From: Rhizobium sp. 32-5/1
GTDB taxonomy: Bacteria > Pseudomonadota > Alphaproteobacteria > Rhizobiales > Rhizobiaceae
Direction: 5' to 3'
Assembly (NCBI RefSeq): GCF_029537235.1
Contig: NZ_CP120638.1
Coordinates: 1,860,001-1,924,000 of the forward strand
Length of the DNA stretch: 64,000 nt
Below, in pieces: positions 56,996 through 64,000 of this stretch. The notes under the pieces are model-generated. The model was given only the letters and a program-made list of their open reading frames with translations. It ran no database searches and was not told the DNA's origin. Every line of letters begins with the position of its first letter. Positions within the stretch are counted from its first letter, which is position 1. Made by a program: the position numbers and the translations under genes.

Positions 56996-57862
56996 ATGCG
57001 GTCCATCCCCCTGTTGGCAGTCGAGGCCGAGACCATATTCGACGACATAGCTGCGGCGAAGCAGAAGCGGCGGCGCGTCCGCATGAAAGCGGTCAGGGCA
57101 AAGGTCCTTGCCTCCTACCAAAGCTACGAAGACGCGACACCGGAAGTCGGAGGACTTAGCAAGGCAGTGATGACAACATTGCAAAAAGATGCCATGCGTC
57201 ACGCGTTCAACGTCGAAACCAAGCCGATGGAAGCTCTGCGGGGCGATATGCTCAAGAGGGTCGCCGTCGCGCGATGCCCTTTCTGCGGCATCAGCGAGTC
57301 GACCACCCTCGATCACTATCTCCCGAAGGAGCAGTATCCTGAGTTCGCGATTTTTCCGAAGAACCTGGTGCCATGCTGTTCGCACTGCAACACGAAGAAG
57401 CGCGATCGGATCGTCGATGCTGGTACCGATGTCAGAATGTTCCTGCATCCTTGCTACGACATAATTCCCGATGAGGAATTCATCCAGGTGCGCACTCGAA
57501 TGGCCGAAAATGCTCTGATCCTTTCCTACAGGGTGGTTCGGCCCGAGGGGATGCAGCAGCAGACATTCCTCCACTTGCGCTCCCATTTCACCGAACTGGG
57601 CCTTGCCGACAGATATCGTCTAATGGGACTGGATCATCTCGGAAGCCAGTACCCATCGTTGCGCCGGGCATATGGCAAGGATGCCGATGCCGATCGGGTG
57701 GCTGAAAAATTGAGCGAGCTGGCTGGAGATTTCGAGGATGTCGCCGGGCCGAACTACTGGTTGGCCAAGCTCTATCGAGCTCTGTCTGAAAACGAAGACT
57801 TCTGCGACGGCGGTTTCGAAAGCATCAAAGTCGAGAAGGTAGTCGCCTCTTCTCCTCCTTGA
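56996..57862 (+). CDS. HNH endonuclease, Septu PtuB-like
   Basis: 288 residues. The zinc-bound HNH core is CPFCGISESTTLDHYLPKEQ (Cys94, Cys97, Asp106-His107), then FPKNLVPCCSHCNTKKRD (Asn123, Cys128, Cys131, Asn132), a complete betabetaalpha-metal nuclease site. In Septu systems PtuB is such a nuclease activated in complex with the PtuA ATPase. It starts 2 bases after the ATPase stop, with an AGGG in the junction, so the two are cotranscribed and probably cofunction. Confidence 0.8.
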   Translation: MRSIPLLAVEAETIFDDIAAAKQKRRRVRMKAVRAKVLASYQSYEDATPEVGGLSKAVMTTLQKDAMRHAFNVETKPMEALRGDMLKRVAVARCPFCGISESTTLDHYLPKEQYPEFAIFPKNLVPCCSHCNTKKRDRIVDAGTDVRMFLHPCYDIIPDEEFIQVRTRMAENALILSYRVVRPEGMQQQTFLHLRSHFTELGLADRYRLMGLDHLGSQYPSLRRAYGKDADADRVAEKLSELAGDFEDVAGPNYWLAKLYRALSENEDFCDGGFESIKVEKVVASSPP

Positions 57863-58382
57863 TCAACTGACGACAAGCAAGCCGCATGTTCAAGGGAACA
57901 GTCGACTCCATATCCTCGGTCTTCAACGAGGTCGGCGAATCTTTGATGGCGACTACTTACAGTGACCAGCACGACTAAGCACAGGTGAGAAGCTGCAGAC
58001 CCTCCGATGCATACACACGACCGACTTGTCGAGGGCATGCTGAGCGCCTACGCCGCAAAGGTCAGCTTGTTGGCAGCACCCTTGGAGGCGGGGCGACCTT
58101 CGCGTTCGGCGGTATCATCGACATTGAACTTTACAAAGCCGTTGGCGTCCGCTTCTCCGGCCCTGCAGACGGAAGCGGTCAGTCTGCAATCCACCCCAAT
58201 TCAGCATCCTCTCTAATTGGTCGAATGGCAGCTTCCAGGAAATTCGCCAGCAGAGTTGAACGACCGAATTGAAGGCGCAAAGCAGCCGAAGCTCGACTAA
58301 CAAAGCGCTGAGCAAGTCTGTCCCCACCGACGGGAAAATACTCTATCTACACATTTAAAGGTTGTAATTATTCCACCCCTCA
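57863..58382. other. 520-bp right end of the insertion, no clear gene
   Basis: Only short weak frames are present, such as 58007-58216, with no family signature. The segment may contain recombination ends, a degraded gene or a non-coding RNA. The final 60 bases are A+T-rich and run into the ATGCA repeat. Confidence 0.5.
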
Positions 58383-59824
58383 ATGCAGATCGTCGGCCTT
58401 CCGGACAAGGCGGTGGCGGAAAGCCGGGAGCGGGTTCAAGCTGCCCTGCATGCCTCCGGCCTTTCGCTTCCGGCCAAGAAGGTAACTGTCAATCTCGCAC
58501 CGGCCGATTTGCCCAAAGAGGGCAGTCATTTCGATCTTCCGATCGCGCTTGGCCTGATGGCGGCGCTTGGGGCAATCCCTGCCGACGCGCTCGCGGGTTA
58601 TGTCGTGATCGGCGAGCTCAATCTCGACGGCACGATTGCGGCCGTTGCCGGCGCCCTCCCGGCTGCCATCGGCGCCAATGCGCTCGGCAAGGGGCTGATC
58701 TGCCCATCCGACAGCGGCGCCGAAGCCGCCTGGGCCGGCAGCGGAATGGATATCCTTGCACCCCGCAGCCTGATTGCACTCTCCAATCATTTCCGCGGCA
58801 CCCAGGTCCTGTCGCGCCCCGAGCCGGCGATCCGCTCCAATGCCGCCAACATGCCTGATCTTGCGGATATCAAGGGCCAGGAAAGTGCCAAGCGCGCGCT
58901 CGAAGTCGCGGCCGCCGGAAATCATAACCTTTTGATGGTCGGACCGCCCGGATCGGGCAAGTCGATGCTTGCCGCCCGCCTGCCCTCGATCCTGCCGCCG
59001 CTTTTGCCTGCCGAACTGCTCGAAGTCTCGATGATCCACTCGATCGCCGGTCAGCTCGCCGGCGGCAAGCTTTCCGACCGGCGGCCGTTTCGCACCCCAC
59101 ATCACTCCGCCACCATGGCGGCGATGATCGGCGGCGGCTTGCGGGCCAAGCCCGGCGAAGCCTCTCTTGCCCACCACGGCGTGCTGTTTCTCGACGAGTT
59201 CCCGGAATTCACGCCGCAGGTGCTTGATGCCTTGCGCCAGCCGCTGGAAACGGCCGAGTGCATCATCGCGCGTGCCAATCATCGGGTCACCTATCCGGCC
59301 GCGATCCAGCTTGTGGCGGCCATGAACCCCTGCCGCTGCGGCATGGCGGGCGAGCCCGGACATACCTGCGCCCGCGGCCGCGCTGCGTCTCGGATTATCA
59401 GGGCCGCATTTCCGGGCCGCTGATGGACCGGATCGATATTCGCATCGACGTACCGGCCGTCACCGCCGCCGACCTCATTCGCCCGATGCAGGCGGAAACG
59501 AGCGCCACCGTCGCCCGCCGGGTGGCACGGGCCCGGGAAATCCAGCAGGACCGCTTCATCGCCTTTGGGACGCCATCCATCTCTTCCAATGCGCGCTGCA
59601 CGACGGCGATGATCGAGACCATGGCCGAACCGGATGCCAGCGGCCTGCAATTGCTGCGCGACGCTGCCGAGAAGCTGAAGTTTTCGGCACGCGGCTACCA
59701 CCGGGTCCTCAAAGTGGCGCGCACGCTCGCCGATCTCGATGGAAAAGCCACCGTCGGGCGCATCCATCTGGCGGAAGCCATCTCCTACCGCGTCGCCGGC
59801 GAGCGGCTGACGGCGGCTGCTTGA
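58383..59824 (+). pseudogene. yifB: YifB/ComM Mg-chelatase-like helicase, 3' part, also frameshifted
   Basis: From the ATG of the target repeat the frame reads MQIVGLPDKAVAESRERVQA, with Walker A MVGPPGSGKSML, Walker B VLFLDEFPEF and a zinc-type CRCG motif. The frame is lost at 59378-59379: one more C gives ARGPRCVSDYQGRISGPLMD and then the sensor/C-terminal part to TGA 59822-59824. The gene therefore lacks 30 N-terminal residues because of the insertion and has a probable sequencing error inside. The new ATG could in principle give a nearly full protein. Confidence 0.85.
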
Positions 59825-59830
59825 ACGCAG

Positions 59831-59851
59831 AAGGGCGCCGAAGCGCCCCTT
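59831..59851. terminator. Stem-loop between convergent yifB and cysK
   Basis: GGGCGC and GCGCCC pair around CGAA just after the yifB stop, in the convergent intergenic space. Neither strand has a strong T-run, so it may serve as a bidirectional, partly Rho-dependent end. Confidence 0.4.
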
Positions 59852-59872
59852 GCACGAATTCGAAACTTTGGA

Positions 59873-60841
59873 TCAGCCGCCAAGCCCTTCGAACAGCAGC
59901 GTCGAGGTGTAGCGCTCGGCAAAGGAGGGGATGATCACCACGATCGTCTTGCCTTGGTTTTCCGGGCGTTGGCCGACCTTGATGGCTGCCGCAAGCGCTG
60001 CACCCGACGAAATGCCGACCGGCACACCTTCGAGACGCGCCACATGGCGGGCCGTTTCGATGGCGGTCGCGCTGTTCACGGTCACCACCTCGTCATAGAT
60101 CTTGGTGTCGAGGATGGCAGGTGCAAAACCGGCGCCGATGCCCTGGATCTTGTGCGGACCCGGCGCGCCGCCGGACAGGACCGGCGATTCTTCCGGCTCG
60201 ACGGCGATGACCTGGACCGCAGGGTTTTTGGCCTTCAGGACTTGGCCGACGCCGGTGATCGTGCCGCCGGTGCCGATGCCCGAGACGAAGATATCGATCC
60301 CGCCATCAGTGTCGTTCCAGATTTCCTCCGCGGTCGTCTTGCGGTGGATTTCCGGGTTGGCCGGATTTTCGAACTGCTGCGGAATGATCGCGTCCGGCGT
60401 CGCTGCCGCCAGTTCCTCGGCCTTGGCGATGGCACCCTTCATGCCCTTTGGCCCTTCCGTCAGCACCAGTTCGGCGCCGAGCAGCGCCAGCATCTTGCGG
60501 CGCTCGATCGACATGGTCTCGGGCATGGTGAGAATCAGCCTGTAGCCCTTGGCAGCAGCAGCGAAGGCCAGCGCGATGCCGGTATTGCCCGACGTCGGCT
60601 CGATCAGCGTGGTCTTGCCGGGCGTGATCTTGCCCTGCGCTTCGAGGCTTTCGATCATGGCAACGCCGATGCGGTCCTTGACGGAGGCGATCGGATTGAA
60701 GAATTCGAGCTTGGCCAGAAGGTGGGCCTTGACGCCGTTTTCCTTTGCCAGCTTGTCGAGGCGTACGATCGGCGTATCGCCGATGGTCTCGGTGATCGAG
60801 GAATAGACGCGGCCGCGGCCGGGCTTGCGTGGTTCGGACAT
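59873..60841 (-). CDS. cysK: Cysteine synthase A
   Basis: 322 residues from ATG 60841, with GGGAG 6 bases upstream. [13 protein letters not shown] holds the PLP Lys, [12 protein letters not shown] the substrate loop and [12 protein letters not shown] the phosphate loop. O-acetylserine plus sulfide gives cysteine. The frame is complete. It converges with yifB. Confidence 0.95.
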   Translation of the reverse strand: MSEPRKPGRGRVYSSITETIGDTPIVRLDKLAKENGVKAHLLAKLEFFNPIASVKDRIGVAMIESLEAQGKITPGKTTLIEPTSGNTGIALAFAAAAKGYRLILTMPETMSIERRKMLALLGAELVLTEGPKGMKGAIAKAEELAAATPDAIIPQQFENPANPEIHRKTTAEEIWNDTDGGIDIFVSGIGTGGTITGVGQVLKAKNPAVQVIAVEPEESPVLSGGAPGPHKIQGIGAGFAPAILDTKIYDEVVTVNSATAIETARHVARLEGVPVGISSGAALAAAIKVGQRPENQGKTIVVIIPSFAERYTSTLLFEGLGG

Positions 60842-60973
60842 GGAGTTCTCCCTTTTTCCATTCTTGGAAGAGACAATAGGGTCAAAGCCCCGGCCTTGCC
60901 AGAGCGCCAATCCTGCAGCCCTCGCAGGCGGGGGAAAAACTGTTGTGGAACGAGGGCTTGCGAGACGAATATT

Positions 60974-61591
60974 TCAGGCCGCGCGGGTAGCGATATAGGC
61001 GGCCGTTCCACCAAGGATGCTGGCCGCGACGCGGTTCAGGGTTTTCAGGGCACGGGGCTGTTTCAGCAGCAGCCGCGCCCGTGTCGCCAGAAGGATATAG
61101 GGCAGCAGCACCGCCAGAAGCACAAGAAATGTCGCGAGAACCAAAAGGCCATAATCGGCAAGGCCGATGCTGTGCAGGTCGATCAGCGTCGGCACCAGCG
61201 CCACGTAGAACAGCATGGTTTTCGGATTGCCGAGCGTTACCAAGAGGCCTGAGAGAAACGACATTCCCATATTGCCTGTAGTCCTCGCCTTGACGTCCTG
61301 CGCCAGAATGCCTGATGTCCAGAGTTTCCAGGCGATGTAGACGAGATAGAGCGCACCGGCGATCTTGATGACGGTAAAGGCCGCGGTGAAGGTTTGCGCA
61401 ATGAAGGCAAGGCCGAGAATGACGGCCGTCAGATAGATGACATCACCCAGAATGAGACCGAGGCCCATGAAGAAGGTCTCGCGGAAACCGGATCCCAGTG
61501 CCCGTGCGACGATCGCGGTCATGCCCGGCCCGGGAATGGCGGCCGCAATGAAGAGAGCGGCGCAATAGGCCAGCAGCACGGGAATGGTCAT
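60974..61591 (-). CDS. LysE family amino-acid exporter
   Basis: 205 residues from ATG 61591, with GGAGGAG upstream. Six helices, with the LysE/RhtB motif FIAAAIPGPGMTAIVARALG near residues 14-33 and TLGNPKTMLFYVALVP. It exports amino acids or related small molecules across the inner membrane. The substrate is unknown. The gene stands alone, upstream of cysK on the same strand. Confidence 0.9.
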   Translation of the reverse strand: MTIPVLLAYCAALFIAAAIPGPGMTAIVARALGSGFRETFFMGLGLILGDVIYLTAVILGLAFIAQTFTAAFTVIKIAGALYLVYIAWKLWTSGILAQDVKARTTGNMGMSFLSGLLVTLGNPKTMLFYVALVPTLIDLHSIGLADYGLLVLATFLVLLAVLLPYILLATRARLLLKQPRALKTLNRVAASILGGTAAYIATRAA

Positions 61592-61735
61592 GTTTATCTC
61601 CTCCGGACGGTAGCGCAGCAATAGTCCTCCACTACGGATTTTTCAATCTGTCCAGCATTGAAACAGCTCTAAAGAAAAGGGCTTTTGCACGCCGGGGAAT
61701 CGGGTAAAAGCACAGAAAATTCAAAGGAGAAGACC

Positions 61736-62293
61736 ATGAGCACAGCCCTTTTGATCATCGACGTCCAGAACGCCATTGTGGCCGGGCTTGGGACGCCGGA
61801 ACGGCAGCCGGCGATCGATGCGGCGCTCAACCAGATGATCGGCCGGTTGCAGGTCGTCCAGGCCCGGGCCCGCACCGCCCATATCCCGGTTTTCATGGTC
61901 CAGCACGATGGCGGCCCCGGGGATCCCTTGGCGCGCAGCAGCATGGGCTGGGGCCTGCGGCATGAAATCGCCCCCATCTCCGGCGAGGCGGTGATCCACA
62001 AGAAGAGCTGTGATTCCTTCTTCGGCACAGACCTCGATGCGCAGCTGCGCCAGCGCTCGATCAGCCATCTGGTGATCGGCGGCTGCATGACGCAGTTCTG
62101 CATCGATACGACGGCAAGGCGCGCTGTCACGCTCGGCTATGACGTCACGCTTCTCTCCGACGGCCATACGACCGCCGACATGGGCAATCTCACCTTCGAC
62201 CAGATCATCGCCCATCACAACGCCGTGCTCGACGGCTTCGACGCCGGCGCGCATGCCATCGCCCTGCGGCCGTCCGCGGAAGTGACGTTCTAA
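61736..62293 (+). CDS. Isochorismatase-family cysteine hydrolase
   Basis: 185 residues, with AAAGGAGA before the ATG. The catalytic triad is visible: Asp in ALLIIDVQNAI, Lys in VIHKKSCDSF and Cys in IGGCMTQFCID. Members hydrolyse isochorismate, nicotinamide or N-carbamoyl compounds; the actual substrate is not clear. It is divergent from the LysE gene. Confidence 0.9.
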   Translation: MSTALLIIDVQNAIVAGLGTPERQPAIDAALNQMIGRLQVVQARARTAHIPVFMVQHDGGPGDPLARSSMGWGLRHEIAPISGEAVIHKKSCDSFFGTDLDAQLRQRSISHLVIGGCMTQFCIDTTARRAVTLGYDVTLLSDGHTTADMGNLTFDQIIAHHNAVLDGFDAGAHAIALRPSAEVTF

Positions 62294-62306
62294 CACAAAG
62301 GATCCA

Positions 62307-62334
62307 GCGGCCTGTTTATTCGAAGACAGGCCGC
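62307..62334. terminator. 9-bp-stem hairpin between convergent genes
   Basis: GCGGCCTGT (62307-62315) and ACAGGCCGC (62326-62334) pair perfectly and surround the stop codon of the minus-strand gene. It lies 14 bases after the stop of the plus-strand gene. No T-run follows on either strand. Confidence 0.4.
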
Positions 62335-62621
62335 ATGAAACTACGCTCGTAGCTGAGAATGCAACGGGTTTCCTCCGCCAGCGCAAACGCAGCCTTGCAC
62401 TCGGCGTCCTCGGCCATGCGAAGGCGATAGTGTTCATAGGCGGCCAGACTCGGGAAACTGAACAGCGCCAGCGCGATATTGTTGGCGCCTTCATGCGGCA
62501 GGAAATAGCCGTGATGCGTCCCGCCCAGCCGGTTGACCAGAGGAATCCAGAGCTTCGCATAGGCCTCGAAGTCGGCAAGCTTGTAGGGATCGATCGTGTA
62601 CCGAAGGCTGCAGGTGATCAT
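62316..62621 (-). CDS. NIPSNAP family protein
   Basis: 101 residues. MITCSLRYTIDPYKLADFEA and HHGYFLPHEGANNIALALFS, then RCILSYERSFMRPV, are the NIPSNAP ferredoxin-like pattern. Bacterial members are uncharacterised small dimers. It starts 14 bases after the EamA stop, so the two are probably cotranscribed. Confidence 0.87.
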   Translation of the reverse strand: MITCSLRYTIDPYKLADFEAYAKLWIPLVNRLGGTHHGYFLPHEGANNIALALFSFPSLAAYEHYRLRMAEDAECKAAFALAEETRCILSYERSFMRPVFE

Positions 62622-62634
62622 CGCTCTTCTCCGT

Positions 62635-63567
62635 TCATTTCAAGTTGATGGCCTTTTCGGCGCGTCGCTTAACCATCCCTGCCGGCCGGAATTTTCTGCA
62701 GGTGGCAGGCGACCAGCCAAGATTCATACCCGCCGCGGCAAGCAGGATGACGGCCGAGCCGACCATCTGAAGCGACTGCAGCGCGTGGCCGAAGGCAAAG
62801 CGATCGACGAGGATAGCGGCGATCGGATATATGAAAGACAGGGCGCCGGTCAGATGGGTCGGCAGCTTCTGGATGGCGCCGTAGAGCAGCACATACATCA
62901 GCCCGGTATGCAAGACGCCCATGGCAATCAGCATTGCCCAGGGTCCTGCCGATTGCGGATATGCCGACAGATCAACAAAAGGCGCCATCATCAACACACC
63001 GGTTGCGACCTGAATCAGGGCGATCAGATGCGGCGGCGTGCCCTTCAGCCACTTGGCGGCGAGCGCTGCCAGCGCATAGAAGAACGCCGCGCCGAGTGCG
63101 AGCAGGATGCCGATACCATAGCCCGGCATCGCGCCGCCGCCCTTGCCCTGAACGATCGCCAGCATGCCGGCAAAGGCGAGCAGCAGCCAGAACAGCTTCA
63201 TCCGCGTGATCTTCTCACCAAGGAACAGAGCGCCGAGGCCGAGAAGCATGAAGGGTTGGGTGTTGTAGACCGTGGTCGCGATGGAGATCGAGGCGTGGCT
63301 ATAGGAGGCGAACAGCAGCAACCAGTTTGCAACGATGGCGATGCCACCGAGAACCGCGATTGCGAAGATGCGCCAGTTCAGGATTCCGGGGCGCAGGAAG
63401 CCGAGCGCACCACAGACGACAAGCAGGCTGAGCGCACCGAAGAAACAGCGCCAGAAGACGACGCTGACCACCGGTTGACCGGACATCACCACGAACCATC
63501 CGATCGTTCCGGAAATGAGCATCGCCGCGCTCATTTCCACCGTGCCCTTGCGGATATCCCTGTCCAT
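62635..63567 (-). CDS. EamA/DMT family transporter
   Basis: 310 residues, ten hydrophobic helices in two EamA repeats: SAAMLISGTIGWFVVMSGQP with VFWRCFFGALSLLVV, and YALAALAAKWLKGTPPHL to LTGALSFIYPIAAILVDRF. It is a likely amino-acid or metabolite exporter. An Lrp regulator is divergent (132-bp gap), which points to control by an amino acid. Confidence 0.87.
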   Translation of the reverse strand: MDRDIRKGTVEMSAAMLISGTIGWFVVMSGQPVVSVVFWRCFFGALSLLVVCGALGFLRPGILNWRIFAIAVLGGIAIVANWLLLFASYSHASISIATTVYNTQPFMLLGLGALFLGEKITRMKLFWLLLAFAGMLAIVQGKGGGAMPGYGIGILLALGAAFFYALAALAAKWLKGTPPHLIALIQVATGVLMMAPFVDLSAYPQSAGPWAMLIAMGVLHTGLMYVLLYGAIQKLPTHLTGALSFIYPIAAILVDRFAFGHALQSLQMVGSAVILLAAAGMNLGWSPATCRKFRPAGMVKRRAEKAINLK

Positions 63568-63699
63568 CGCCTTACTCCTTGTATCGAGAGGCCAAGGATA
63601 TTGAGTGCGTACGCTGCAATCTATGAAGCAGGATAGGCAATCAGCGTCATATCCATTATAATTGAAGGCACAAACAGATAATCACCTTCGGAGAAAAAT

Positions 63700-64000
63700 A
63701 TGTTGGATTCCGTTGACGGACGCATTCTCGACCTGCTGGCAGACAATGCCCGTCTGTCGCTGAAGGAAATTGCCGCAGCCGTCGGCCTGTCATCACCCAG
63801 CGCGGCCGATCGTCTGCGCAAGCTGGAAGAGCGCGGCGTGCTCGACCGCTATACGATCAGCGTGCATCCGGCCGCACTAGGCTACCTGCTGCAGGCGATC
63901 GTCCGCGTCCGGCCGATGCCGGGGCAATTGCATATCGTCGAAAGGATCATTCAGGAAACGCCTGAGATCGTCGAATGCGACAAGGTGACAGGCGACGACT
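63700..64000 (+). CDS. Lrp/AsnC family transcriptional regulator (partial)
   Basis: The gene starts at ATG 63700 with GGAG 6 bases upstream and runs off the window. It begins MLDSVDGRILDLLADNARLS, with the HTH EIAAAVGLSSPSAADRLRKL and the first strands of the RAM domain (IQETPEIVECDKVTGDD). It is divergent from the EamA transporter and likely regulates it. Confidence 0.9.
   Translation, partial: MLDSVDGRILDLLADNARLSLKEIAAAVGLSSPSAADRLRKLEERGVLDRYTISVHPAALGYLLQAIVRVRPMPGQLHIVERIIQETPEIVECDKVTGDD

Larger units (their letters stand above)
54820..58382. mobile_element. 3.56-kb defence-type insertion in yifB/comM
   Basis: The element is flanked by ATGCA at 54815-54819 and 58383-58387, a 5-bp target duplication. 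Removing it and one repeat copy restores GKVGMQIVGLPDKAV of YifB. Weak terminal inverted repeats are visible: GTGGGGTG near the left end against GAGGGGTG (complement) at the right. Cargo: a truncated GNAT gene, an ATPase-HNH pair and about 0.5 kb of non-coding DNA. No transposase or integrase is seen, so it was moved in trans or is the remains of a larger element. comM is a known insertion site of Tn7-like islands (for example AbaR in Acinetobacter). Confidence 0.7.

Noticed and set aside
55269..58382. Retron (reverse transcriptase plus ATPase-HNH)
   Set aside because: No reverse transcriptase motif such as YADD was found in any frame of the insertion.
62596..63636. 346-codon plus-strand open frame rich in Gln, Arg and His
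   Set aside because: It is antisense to the EamA transporter gene, and its composition is typical of a shadow frame.

Overview
The window is about 64 kb of GC-rich chromosome from an alphaproteobacterium of the order Rhizobiales, most likely family Rhizobiaceae. Three things point there. First, housekeeping runs in rhizobial order: hpf-ptsN, then grpE-hrcA facing rph-VOC-rdgB-hemW, rsmI-yraN, gshB-yifB, dnaN, guaA and pyrF. Second, there is a PmtA-type phospholipid N-methyltransferase. Third, there are GTTC-N7-GTTC LexA-type sites and a Rhizobiales-style GAGCATGA extragenic palindrome.

Layout. 1-9 kb: hpf tail, ptsN, an SDR, a DUF3592-like protein, an aldonolactone oxidase-type flavoenzyme, grpE, hrcA, rph, rdgB and hemW. 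9-19 kb: a MarR regulator divergent from an EamA exporter, a ProC-like reductase with an M29 aminopeptidase, YbaK and ArsC-like proteins, a YitT protein, an aromatic-type aminotransferase divergent from an Lrp regulator, a deacylase of the aspartoacylase family and a 2H phosphoesterase. 19-27 kb: ogt, a histidine kinase with a response regulator, guaA, a brnT-brnA toxin-antitoxin pair, an MTA/SAH nucleosidase, a thioesterase, TspO and a DUF1513 protein. 27-33 kb: corA and an iron-type periplasmic cluster (imelysin, di-haem oxidoreductase, imelysin). 33-45 kb: an RsmB-type methyltransferase, RlpA, queG, a GST, uppP, an NDUFA9-type protein, pyrF, pmtA and dnaN. 45-60 kb: an HWE-type kinase with a receiver, rsmI-yraN, a 5.6 kb accessory block (ArsR/SRPBCC, an A+T-rich RelA/SpoT synthetase, a PLP lyase with an Lrp regulator), gshB, and yifB/comM split by a mobile element. 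60-64 kb: cysK, a LysE exporter, an isochorismatase-fold hydrolase, a NIPSNAP protein, an EamA exporter and the start of a third Lrp regulator.

The most interesting feature is a 3563-bp insertion at 54820-58382. It sits inside codon 32 of the Mg-chelatase-like branch-migration helicase gene yifB/comM and is flanked by a 5-bp direct repeat (ATGCA). It carries a truncated GNAT gene and a two-gene cassette, an ABC/SMC-type ATPase with an HNH protein. The cassette resembles the Septu (PtuA-PtuB) anti-phage system, but the ATPase has an unusual N-terminal domain of about 230 residues ahead of Walker A. No transposase is present.

A second window-wide signal is technical or evolutionary. At least thirteen genes, including conserved ones (hrcA, hemW, queG, yifB, mtnN), are broken by exactly one missing base, mostly in short G/C or A/T runs. 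All errors have the same sign, which points to uncorrected long-read homopolymer deletions rather than real pseudogenes. The in-frame TGA in the RelA/SpoT gene is a different kind of lesion.

No rRNA, tRNA, CRISPR array or recognisable structured RNA was found.
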